From Ensifer sp. LCM 4579 (GTDB taxonomy: Bacteria; Pseudomonadota; Alphaproteobacteria; Rhizobiales; Rhizobiaceae), in the NCBI RefSeq assembly GCF_001854885.1, contig NZ_MDDV01000059.1, positions 248,001 through 312,000 on the forward strand: a DNA stretch of 64,000 bases, read 5' to 3'. Each line of letters opens with the position of its first letter. The stretch's first letter is position 1. A program made the translations under genes and the position numbers. The notes beneath the pieces were generated by a model. That model saw only the letters and a list, made by a program, of their open reading frames with translations. It did not search any database and was not told the DNA's origin. Shown here in pieces: positions 26,518 to 33,712 of the stretch.

Positions 26518-27591
26518 TCAGATGATCCGTGATCGCCTGAACGTGTGGTTGCGCTCTTCCGCCGTCTTCAGTTCCGTAACATCCGTCATGACGGCCAGCG
26601 ACAGCGTTTCGCCCGCTTCCACCGCCTGCACCTCCTTGATCAGGACGTCGATCAGGCGGCCATCGGCGCAGCGGAATTTAACCGTGACATTGCCTGACAC
26701 CGCGCCCTCTGTCGCATGTCGTCCGCGGCTTTCGTAGATGCTCCGCGTCGCTTCGTCGAGAAAGTCGGCGAAGGGCCGGCCGATAACGCTCGAGCGGTCA
26801 TATCCGGTTGCAAGCAGCCAATAGTCGCTGACCGCCGTCAGGCGATCGTCGTCATCGACGGAATAGAGTTTCGCGGGCGTGAGATTGTAGATCCGCGTCG
26901 TCTTGGCATGGGCGCGCTTCAGGTCGTTCTCCTCCTGGGCGAGCCGCGCCTGCATCTCGTTGAAATTGGCTGCGAGCGTGCCCATTTCGTCGGCCGACAC
27001 CCAGTCGACTAGATGGCGCGAGCCCAGCCGCCGGGTCGCCTCGATCGCATGGGTGAGCCGGAGAAGCGGCCGTATCACCATCATGCGGTTGCCGACAATT
27101 GCTGCCGCGGTGATGGTCACGATCGAAAACAGGAAGATGCCTATATAGACGGCGTCGTCGATCCCGAAATAGGCGAGCAACTCGCGGCGCCGGATGGTAA
27201 TTTCCAGGGTTCCGACCGTCTTTATGCCGTCGACCGAGTGGTAAAGGATGGACGTGGACAGAAGTAGTCCCGGCGGGTTCTTGCCATCGGCGCTGTCCGG
27301 CAGCCTGACGTCAAGCCCCCCGGAAATCTCGTGCACGCGCACCGCGCCGACCGAGCGGTCCGCGAGAATGGTGTTGGCGATCTGCCGCACGCTTTCTTGG
27401 TCAAAATCCCAGAGCGGCTTCCCAAGCGCGAGCGAGTTGGCCTTGAGCAAGGCCCGTCCGTGGTCGACGACGTCGCGATAGGCACGCTCGTTAGAGAGGT
27501 AGAAGAAGAGCACGAAGAGAGGCGCAATCAACAGCAGCAGTGTGCTGGCGACGATCAGTATGAAGCGGCTCTCTACCGAATGCTTGTTCAT
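26518..27591 (-). CDS. Membrane sensor (HAMP-PAS) half of a frameshifted GGDEF-EAL gene
   Basis: 357 residues from ATG 27591 (MNKHSVESRF). Helix one (~8-30) and helix two (~145-170) flank a periplasmic sensor, followed by HAMP (~170-225: RPLLRLTHAIEATRRLGSRHL, DEMGTLAANFNEMQ) and PAS/PAC (~235-350). The frame then ends in AEERNHTFRRSRII. In the next frame the sequence continues as QAITDHLTGLLNR, the normal linker into GGDEF. A one-base loss near 26541-26545 explains the split. Together the halves would make a protein of about 790 residues. Confidence 0.8.
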   Translation of the reverse strand: MNKHSVESRFILIVASTLLLLIAPLFVLFFYLSNERAYRDVVDHGRALLKANSLALGKPLWDFDQESVRQIANTILADRSVGAVRVHEISGGLDVRLPDSADGKNPPGLLLSTSILYHSVDGIKTVGTLEITIRRRELLAYFGIDDAVYIGIFLFSIVTITAAAIVGNRMMVIRPLLRLTHAIEATRRLGSRHLVDWVSADEMGTLAANFNEMQARLAQEENDLKRAHAKTTRIYNLTPAKLYSVDDDDRLTAVSDYWLLATGYDRSSVIGRPFADFLDEATRSIYESRGRHATEGAVSGNVTVKFRCADGRLIDVLIKEVQAVEAGETLSLAVMTDVTELKTAEERNHTFRRSRII

Positions 27592-27935
27592 CAATTCGCC
27601 CTGGACCCCGCCCCATCGTCGCGGTTCCGCACAGCCGCCGTGACCGCTGCCGGCTGAGCAGCGCACCCAGCCGGATACGACCCATGGCAGAAACGGAAGG
27701 CGATCCTTCACAAAAAAACATTAGTAGCGGGTAAATGACCTGCCGACACTGCTAGCCTGAATGCGCTGCGCTATCCGGATTGCGCAGCAAGCCTGCAACG
27801 GCCCCAGGCTCGCATTCTCGCGCATGTGCGATTGTGAAATGCGCGAAGCCTCGACCTGTCGGTTTTCGCCTACACTCGGTCGGCGCGTCGTGCCAGACTC
27901 CCCCACGGAATTCCGAATCGACGAAAGGAGATGAG
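27592..27935. other. Divergent intergenic region between the GGDEF-EAL and SDR genes
   Basis: 344 bases with promoters presumed for both sides. The SD AAAGGAG precedes the SDR start. No gene, repeat or hairpin stands out. Confidence 0.4.
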
Positions 27936-28637
27936 ATGGCAAGCAAAGTCGCGATCGTGACGGCAGGTGGCAGCGGCATGGGTGCCGCCGCGGCACGCAG
28001 GCTCGCCGCCGAAGGCTACCGGGTGGGGATTCTGTCGTCCTCCGGCAAGGGCGAAGCGCTCGCCAAGGAACTGGGCGGTCTCGGCGTCACCGGCTCAAAT
28101 CAGTCGAACGCAGACCTGAAGAGATTCATTGATCTTGCCCATTCAAGCTGGGGTCGGATCGATGTCCTCGTCAACAGCGCCGGCCATGGACCGCGCGCGC
28201 CGATCGTCGAGATCAGTGACGAAGACTGGCACAGGGGACTGGATACCTATCTGATGAACGTCGTCCGCCCGGTGCGGCTGGTCACTCCGATCATGCAGGC
28301 CCAGCGGTCGGGCTCGATCATCAATATCTCGACCGCCTGGGCGTTCGAACCCTCGGAGATGTTTCCGACCTCTGCCGTCTTTCGCGCCGGTCTCGCCGCC
28401 TACAGCAAAATTTATGCGGACACTTATGCAAAGGACAATATCCGCATCAACAACATCCTTCCGGGCTGGATCGACAGCCTGCCGGCAACCGAGTCCCGCC
28501 GAGAGAGCGTTCCGATGCAGCGCTACGGTACGAGCGAGGAGATCGCCGCGACGGTGGCTTTCCTCGCTTCCGAAGGGGCGGGCTACATCACCGGCCAAAA
28601 CATACGCGTCGACGGCGGGCTGACGCGTTCCGTCTGA
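27936..28637 (+). CDS. Short-chain dehydrogenase/reductase with altered active site
   Basis: 233 residues from ATG 27936 (SD GAAAGGAG). The nucleotide-binding glycines (VTAGGSGMGAAAARRLA), the VNSAG motif and the C-terminal GQNIRVDGGLTRS are standard SDR. The catalytic Ser is in NISTAWA. Where YxxxK should follow, the sequence reads FPTSAVFRAGLAAYSK, with no Tyr in the usual place. Either this subgroup uses another residue or the enzyme is not a classical reductase. The substrate is unknown. Confidence 0.85.
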   Translation: MASKVAIVTAGGSGMGAAAARRLAAEGYRVGILSSSGKGEALAKELGGLGVTGSNQSNADLKRFIDLAHSSWGRIDVLVNSAGHGPRAPIVEISDEDWHRGLDTYLMNVVRPVRLVTPIMQAQRSGSIINISTAWAFEPSEMFPTSAVFRAGLAAYSKIYADTYAKDNIRINNILPGWIDSLPATESRRESVPMQRYGTSEEIAATVAFLASEGAGYITGQNIRVDGGLTRSV

Positions 28638-28728
28638 TCCGAAGCGATCGCGTTCCGTCTGTTGTCAGGTGTCCAAAATCGCTTTAGCGCCCACCCATGG
28701 TGAGCGACACGCATGAGGCAAGGCGGGA

Positions 28729-29556
28729 TCATTCCCCCTTGCAGCCATCCTTGCTGCAGAGATCGCGCATGAAGGCGACAAGTGCATCCTGCGCATCCCG
28801 GCCTTCGCCCTTGATCACGCTCACGCCCCAGTTGCTAAGGACGGCCTCCTGGACGGGATTGGGCCGGAACATGAAGACATAGGATTGCGGCCGGTCCTTC
28901 TCATACCCCGACCGCTGCCAGGTGCTCCAGATGCGGTGAAGCAGCAGGCGTATGTTGATATCCGACATGCTGTAGCCGACGAAGAGCACCGTGGCGCCGA
29001 GCGCATCGCTTCGGAAGCGCACATCGAGAGGTGAGTCGAAGGACAGCCTGTTGAAATAGTCCGTTTCGGTCAGCACGAGCGTGTCGTGATCGTCGAAATC
29101 GCCATGATATTTAACGATCTGCGTCACCCCCGACGGCGCAGAAGCGATGTCGCGCGCATGGCTGATTTTCGCATAGGGCTTGCCGTGGATCTCGTAGGCG
29201 ATTTCGAGATTGGCGTCGTAGTTGGTCGTGTAGATCACCGGAAAGTCCAACTCGACAATCAGCCGATGCAATTCGGAGTCCCGCACGCGCTCCGGCAATA
29301 CACGCCACGTCTCGCGCATCCATTCGCAAAGCGCCTCGATGCTGCCGTGTTCGAGGCGGTAGCACTCGGCGATCGCCTGGTAGGTGATGTTCGGCTCCCG
29401 CATCAGCGATGCATCGATGTGCAGGTCCTTCAACATGTGGTCGACCAAGGTTTTCCAGGAGGGCAGTCCGACACTCATCGATATGCCCGCGCCGGCAAAA
29501 AGGACCGCATGCCGGCGTTTCAATGCGGTCGCGATCGCCTCTATGTGCTTTTCCAT
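28729..29556 (-). CDS. SIR2-like NAD-binding protein
   Basis: 275 residues from ATG 29556, SD CAGGAG. SIR2-type motifs are in order: AVLFAGAGISMSVGLPSW (~17-34), VIYTTNYDANLEIAY (~107-121), IVKYHGDFDDHDTLVLTE (~145) and VLFVGYSMSDINIRLLL (~190). The zinc-finger cysteines of protein deacetylases are absent. This SIR2-like class includes NAD-consuming antiphage effectors, but many relatives are uncharacterised. It stands alone, divergent from a DUF1236 gene. A GGAAC-N17-GTT element upstream suggests general-stress control. Confidence 0.8.
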   Translation of the reverse strand: MEKHIEAIATALKRRHAVLFAGAGISMSVGLPSWKTLVDHMLKDLHIDASLMREPNITYQAIAECYRLEHGSIEALCEWMRETWRVLPERVRDSELHRLIVELDFPVIYTTNYDANLEIAYEIHGKPYAKISHARDIASAPSGVTQIVKYHGDFDDHDTLVLTETDYFNRLSFDSPLDVRFRSDALGATVLFVGYSMSDINIRLLLHRIWSTWQRSGYEKDRPQSYVFMFRPNPVQEAVLSNWGVSVIKGEGRDAQDALVAFMRDLCSKDGCKGE

Positions 29557-29578
29557 GGTCGCTCCTGCTGGAGCGCTC

Positions 29579-29603
29579 AACCCGCCGCGCAGCAAGATGT
29601 TCC
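29579..29603 (-). promoter_or_regulatory. EcfG/RpoE2-like promoter for the SIR2 gene
   Basis: On the minus strand GGAAC (29599-29603), 17 bases, GTT (29579-29581). This matches the rhizobial general-stress sigma consensus GGAAC-N16-18-cGTT, except for G in place of the leading C. The predicted start point would leave a leader of about 17 bases before ATG 29556. Confidence 0.4.
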
Positions 29604-29637
29604 GCGGGTCCACGCCGACGGTACCGCCGCTGAGGAG

Positions 29638-29662
29638 GGAACAAAGCTCATGTCCGCTGGTT
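29638..29662 (+). promoter_or_regulatory. EcfG/RpoE2-like promoter for the DUF1236 gene
   Basis: GGAAC (29638-29642), 17 bases, GTT (29660-29662), about 38 bases before the ATG at 29700. It is back to back with the similar element for the SIR2 gene. Confidence 0.45.
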
Positions 29663-29699
29663 GGGATGCGGAAGGGACATTCGAACCGGAGAAAGTTTC

Positions 29700-30353
29700 A
29701 TGACAAATATGCTCGTCAAAAGTGCGATTGCCTTGAGTCTCGGTGTCGCCTGTGGGCCGGCTTTCGCGCAAACGGCCGAGTGTCCTGCCGGAACGGAATG
29801 CCCGCAGCCCGGCAGCGGTGCGGAGCAGGGCATGCAGCCGGACGCGCAAGGCGGCGCGGCTGGCCAGGAGAGCCAGGCGCAACAGCCCGGGACCGACGCT
29901 GCGCAGCAGGAGGGCCAAGCTGGAGCCGAAACTCAGCAAGAGGGGCAGGCAGGAGCCGAGACGCAGCAGCAGCCTGAGAGCGAAGGGCAGCAGCAGGAGG
30001 GCCAGGCCGGCGCCAAGGAGCAGCAGCCCGGGGCCGAGTCTCAGCAGACTCAGGAAAGCCAGGGAACGGAGCAAACGACAGAGCAGAAGACCGATGTCGA
30101 CGTGACGGTGGAGCAGAAGACCGAAATCACTCAGGTCATCCGCGAACAGAAAGTCGAACCGATCGATGTCGACTTCGACGTCTCGGTGGGCACAGCCGTT
30201 CCGGAGACAATCAAGGTCAAGCTGCAGCCGGTGCCGCAGCGCATCGTGCAGATCGTGCCGGCCTATGAAGGCTATCTGTTCTTCGTGCTGGCGGACGGCC
30301 GCATCGTTATCGTCAATCCCTCGACGCTCCAGATCGTGCTGATCATCGCTTGA
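29700..30353 (+). CDS. DUF1236-domain envelope protein with Gln/Glu-rich linker
   Basis: 217 residues from ATG 29700 (SD GGAGAAAG). A signal peptide (MTNMLVKSAIALSLGVACGPAFA) leads into a low-complexity region (~40-135) with repeats of QEGQAGAETQ. The C-terminal DUF1236 domain (~150-217) contains TAVPETIKVKLQPVPQRIVQIVPAYEGYLFFVLADGRIVIVNP. The family is common in rhizobia and probably periplasmic; its function is unknown. The repeat tract is likely to vary in length between strains. Confidence 0.85.
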   Translation: MTNMLVKSAIALSLGVACGPAFAQTAECPAGTECPQPGSGAEQGMQPDAQGGAAGQESQAQQPGTDAAQQEGQAGAETQQEGQAGAETQQQPESEGQQQEGQAGAKEQQPGAESQQTQESQGTEQTTEQKTDVDVTVEQKTEITQVIREQKVEPIDVDFDVSVGTAVPETIKVKLQPVPQRIVQIVPAYEGYLFFVLADGRIVIVNPSTLQIVLIIA

Positions 30354-30377
30354 TCGATACCCGGTGAAGATGCCTCT

Positions 30378-30417
30378 GCCACAGCGTCGCGCGTTTTCAG
30401 ACGCGCGGCGCTGTGGC
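30378..30417. terminator. RIME-derived hairpin, likely terminator of the DUF1236 gene
   Basis: GCCACAGCG..CGCGCG and CGCGCGGCGCTGTGGC form a long GC-rich stem around TTTTCAGA, 25 bases after the DUF1236 stop. It is the right-hand palindrome of the RIME repeat standing alone. It has no clear U-tract, so it may end or stabilise transcripts. Confidence 0.5.
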
Positions 30418-30569
30418 ACCTTGAGTTTGCTGCAGCCGGGCCGGAACAGGAATGCTTGCTTAGATTTCAACCGGAGAGTTTGCGCGCATTCGTGACCTCC
30501 AGATCGAGAACTGGTTGGATTCGACTTGCAGTGGAGCGAAGCGCACCCGCAATTAAGGCTCGTTTCGCC

Positions 30570-31547
30570 CTACTCTACCCGGGGCGTTTCCCCGGCGAGC
30601 ACCTTTAGGAAGACGTGGCTGTCCACGTTTGCGCCGCTCAGGATGAGGCCGACGTTCCTACCGCGCATGGCAGCGCCCTCCTTGAGGAGCGCCGCGAGCG
30701 GCGCGGCGCCCGCACCTTCGGCGACATTGTGGGTGGAGCGGAAGATGAGGCGCATCGCTTCCGCCACCTCGTCGTCGCTGACGGCGACAATGCGGGAAGC
30801 GCCCTTCGCATAGATTGCGAAGGCATCTTCCACTGGGATCCGCACCGCCATGCCGTCCGCGAAGGTCAATGCCGTTTCGCTTTCGAGCAGCCGACCGGCT
30901 TCGAAGGAAAGCTTCGCAGCCGGCGCATGTGCGGAGACGACGCCGATCACTTCCGTCTTCAGGCCCAGCGCCTCGCGCGCGGCAATGACGCCGCAGATCC
31001 CAGAGCCGCAGCCGATCGGCACATAGACGGCGTCGAGATCGGCCACCGCGGTAAAGAGTTCCAGTCCGAATGTCGCGACACCCCGGACGATCTCCTCATG
31101 GAAGGGCGGCACGAGAAAATATCCTGTTTCGGCGGCCAGGCGCCGGGCTTCGGTGCGCGCCTCGTCGAAGTCGCGGCCGAACTCGATGACCTCGCCACCA
31201 AACGCGGACATGGCTGCGTTCTTCTCTACGGAATTGCCGTGCGGGACGACGATCTTGGCGGCAAGACCGGCTGCCCGCGCGGCACGGGCCTGGCTTTGGC
31301 CGTGATTGCCGCGCGTCGCCGTGACGATGCCGCTAGCCGCCGGCCGGCTGCGCCGGAGCCAATCCATGAAGGTGATGCCGCCGCGGACCTTGAAGGCGCC
31401 GGCCGGCGTGTGGTTTTCGTGCTTGATCCAAACCGCAGCCCCGGCTTTTTCGCAAATCTGCGGCCACGAATATTGTGGGGTGGGCGACATATGCCGATAG
31501 ACGAGTGCGGCGGCCTCTTCGAGGTCCTTGCGTGCGAATAGATGCAT
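30570..31547 (-). CDS. Threonine/serine dehydratase-like PLP enzyme (fold type II)
   Basis: 325 residues from ATG 31547, chosen because CAGGGA lies upstream; an ATG at 31568 has no ribosome site. The PLP lysine is in HTPAGAFKVRGG (~50), the phosphate-binding glycines in IGCGSGICG (~175), and ATRGNHGQ (~80) and VAEGAGAAPLAAL (~285) are typical of catabolic threonine dehydratases. No ACT domain is present. It would deaminate Thr or Ser to 2-oxoacids. It is divergent from an AraC regulator that probably controls it. Confidence 0.88.
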   Translation of the reverse strand: MHLFARKDLEEAAALVYRHMSPTPQYSWPQICEKAGAAVWIKHENHTPAGAFKVRGGITFMDWLRRSRPAASGIVTATRGNHGQSQARAARAAGLAAKIVVPHGNSVEKNAAMSAFGGEVIEFGRDFDEARTEARRLAAETGYFLVPPFHEEIVRGVATFGLELFTAVADLDAVYVPIGCGSGICGVIAAREALGLKTEVIGVVSAHAPAAKLSFEAGRLLESETALTFADGMAVRIPVEDAFAIYAKGASRIVAVSDDEVAEAMRLIFRSTHNVAEGAGAAPLAALLKEGAAMRGRNVGLILSGANVDSHVFLKVLAGETPRVE

Positions 31548-31624
31548 GCCTTGCTTTCCCTGTTTCATAGACGCTAAGTCTCTCTCACGCCGGGGCGGGG
31601 GGCGCTTTCAAATTCCTGACGTAA

Positions 31625-32476
31625 ATGAAAGACGGCATCGATGGGCGAAGCGTGAAGGGAGCGGCGGCGATGGTGCCGGAGCCGATACGGCGGCAAACGG
31701 TCGGGCGCTGGGCGGCGGAACTGCTGCCGCGCCAGCCTTACGAGGCGCGCTATGTGGCGGATCGCCCGATCCTCGGCTTCACTTTCGAGAGCCAGTCGGG
31801 CGTGCATGCCTATGCAAGCGACCGCGTCCGGCCGTTTCGGGCGGGGCCGAACCGGCTCGCCTACGTGCCGAGAGGCTGCGATGTCTTCTCCCTATCGTCG
31901 GCGGGCGGGGAATACCTCGTTCTCACAGGCTTCGAGTTCGAAGGCACGGGCGCTCCTTTCAGCGATCGGAGCGATTTACCTGCCGTAGCGGCCGCCCATG
32001 CTTTGCGGCGCCTGATCCTGAGCGATGTGCCCGATGACCCGCTCCGCCATGAAGCGCTGATCACTGCGCTCGTGGAGAGGCTGCAATTGCAGGCCGGCCA
32101 TGCGCCGGATCGGCGCGGCGCCGAGACATGGATGACGGCCGCTCGTCTGAAATGCATCGACGAGATGATCGAGGCCAGGCTCGGCGGTGCGCTCACGGTG
32201 CAGGACCTCGCCGACGCGCTTCGTCTTTCCACCGGCTTCTTCGCGCGCGCGTTCAAGGCCGCCACGGGCCGCTCGCCCCATGCCTATATCGTCGATCGCC
32301 GACTGGCGCGGGCGCGTGCTCTCCTTGCATCAGGTACGAAGGACTTGAGCGCAGTCGCCCTTGCCGTCGGCTTTTCCTCGCACGCGCATCTGACGGCGGC
32401 TTTTCGTCAAAGGCTGGGGATCAGTCCCAGCGCATTTCGCCGGAGCCTCGCGGCCGCAGGCGCCGAGCCTTGCTGA
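31625..32476 (+). CDS. AraC-family transcriptional regulator
   Basis: 283 residues. The C-terminal third has two HTH motifs (ALTVQDLADALRLSTGFFARAFKAATGRSPHAYIVDRRL and DLSAVALAVGFSSHAHLTAAFRQRLG). The N-terminal sensor (~40-130) is only weakly conserved. The start is uncertain: ATG 31625 lacks a clear SD, and ATG 31670 follows GGGAGCGG. It lies 77 bases from the divergent threonine dehydratase start. The TRAP operon downstream has its own sigma-54 promoter. Confidence 0.88.
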   Translation: MKDGIDGRSVKGAAAMVPEPIRRQTVGRWAAELLPRQPYEARYVADRPILGFTFESQSGVHAYASDRVRPFRAGPNRLAYVPRGCDVFSLSSAGGEYLVLTGFEFEGTGAPFSDRSDLPAVAAAHALRRLILSDVPDDPLRHEALITALVERLQLQAGHAPDRRGAETWMTAARLKCIDEMIEARLGGALTVQDLADALRLSTGFFARAFKAATGRSPHAYIVDRRLARARALLASGTKDLSAVALAVGFSSHAHLTAAFRQRLGISPSAFRRSLAAAGAEPC

Positions 32477-32482
32477 AACTAT

Positions 32483-32532
32483 CTGGCGGATTCTTGCCGG
32501 CGATCGCCGCGAGACTGGCAAGAATCTGCCAG
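32483..32532. promoter_or_regulatory. Tandem 18-bp dyads, likely enhancer for the sigma-54 promoter
   Basis: Site 2 is CTGGCAAGAATCTGCCAG (32515-32532), with perfect 6-bp arms. Site 1 (32483-32500) is the inverted version with two changes. Centres are 32 bp apart, about three helical turns. They lie roughly 85 and 117 bp upstream of the expected start point, the usual place for NtrC/DctD-type activator sites. The DctD-like activator encoded at 38101 is the natural candidate. As RNA the pair could also form a terminator-like stem after the AraC gene. Confidence 0.6.
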
Positions 32533-32581
32533 ATGCTCCGACGCGTTTTCTTTCCGCCCTTGCAAATTCAAGCATTTAGAC

Positions 32582-32598
32582 TTGGCCCGCCTCTTGCT
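32582..32598 (+). promoter_or_regulatory. Sigma-54 (RpoN) promoter of the TAXI-TRAP operon
   Basis: TTGGCCCGCCTCTTGCT differs from the consensus TTGGCACG-N4-TTGCW at one position. The invariant GG (32584-32585) and GC (32596-32597) are exactly ten bases apart. The start point would be near 32609, giving a leader of about 60 bases. Confidence 0.75.
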
Positions 32599-32669
32599 AC
32601 TCTAGGGGTGCGCGGTGCGGTTTCGAGAGAAGTGTTCCGCGCGGTCATGTATGAACGGGAGGATTTTCT

Positions 32670-33626
32670 GTGAATCGGAAATTGAAACGCGCCGCCATCG
32701 CGGCGATTGCAAGCACATCCATCGCGCTTTCCGCGGCTTCCGCGAAGGCGGACGAATTCATCAACGTACTGACGGGCGGCACCTCCGGCGTCTATTATCC
32801 GCTCGGCGTCGCGCTTTCCAAGATCTATGGCGACAAGATCGAAGGTGCGCGCACGCAGGTGCAGGCGACGAAGGCTTCTGTCGAGAACCTCAATCTGCTG
32901 CAGCAGGGTCGCGGAGAGATCGCCTTTGCATTGGGCGATTCCGTGAAGCTCGCCTGGGATGGCGATACCGAAGCCGGCTTCAAGGCGCCGCTCGACAAAT
33001 TGCGCGGCATTGCCGCCATCTATCCCAACTACATCCAGATCATGGCCTCCAAGGACTCCGGTATCACGACGGTCGCGGATCTCAAGGGCAAGAGTCTCTC
33101 TGTCGGCGCACCCAAGTCCGGAACGGAGCTGAATGCGCGCGCGATCCTCGCCGCGGCCGGCATGAGCTACGACGATCTCGGCAAGACGGAATACCTGCCC
33201 TTCGCCGAATCCGTCGAGCTGATGAAGAATCGGCAGCTCGACGCGACGCTGCAGTCCGCGGGTCTCGGCGTGTCGTCCTTCAAAGACCTCGCGACCTCCC
33301 TTGACGTGCAGATGGTTGCAGTGCCGGAAGAAATCGCCGGCAAGCTCGGCGCGCCCTATATCGCCGCAACCGTTCCCGCTGGCACCTATCGGGGTCAGGA
33401 CAGCGACGTGCCGACGGTCGCCGTCGTCAACTTTCTCGTCACCCACTCGGGTGTGTCCGACGAGACCGCCTATCAGATGACGAAGCAGCTCTTCGAGAAC
33501 CTGCCGGCGCTCGTGGCGGCTCATAAGGCGGCGGAGCAAATCCGTATCGAGGATGCGCTGAAGGGCATGCCGGTGCCTCTCCATCCTGGAGCAGAGCGCT
33601 ACTACAAGGAAAAGGGCCTGCTCTGA
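32670..33626 (+). CDS. TAXI-family TRAP transporter solute-binding protein
   Basis: 318 residues from GTG 32670, with SD GGGAGG. A signal peptide (to about SAASAKA, 26) precedes the TAXI pattern: FINVLTGGTSGVYYPLGVALSKIY, VQATKASVENLNLLQQGRGEIAFALGDS, SVGAPKSGTELNARAIL and YYKEKGLL at the end. It delivers a carboxylate or amino acid such as glutamate to the fused permease encoded next. It is the first gene of a sigma-54-driven operon with a DctB/DctD-like pair. Confidence 0.93.
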   Translation: MNRKLKRAAIAAIASTSIALSAASAKADEFINVLTGGTSGVYYPLGVALSKIYGDKIEGARTQVQATKASVENLNLLQQGRGEIAFALGDSVKLAWDGDTEAGFKAPLDKLRGIAAIYPNYIQIMASKDSGITTVADLKGKSLSVGAPKSGTELNARAILAAAGMSYDDLGKTEYLPFAESVELMKNRQLDATLQSAGLGVSSFKDLATSLDVQMVAVPEEIAGKLGAPYIAATVPAGTYRGQDSDVPTVAVVNFLVTHSGVSDETAYQMTKQLFENLPALVAAHKAAEQIRIEDALKGMPVPLHPGAERYYKEKGLL

Positions 33627-33712
33627 TTGCAGAACGGGCGGCGTCATCCAGCGGCCGTAAGTCGCTGCGGAAATGGCGCCGCCGCGCATGCTCGGATTTT
33701 CGGGAGGGATCC

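Noticed and set aside
30378..30417. Intrinsic terminator with U-tract
   Set aside because: The stem is strong but no run of T follows, so it is listed only as a likely RIME-derived terminator.
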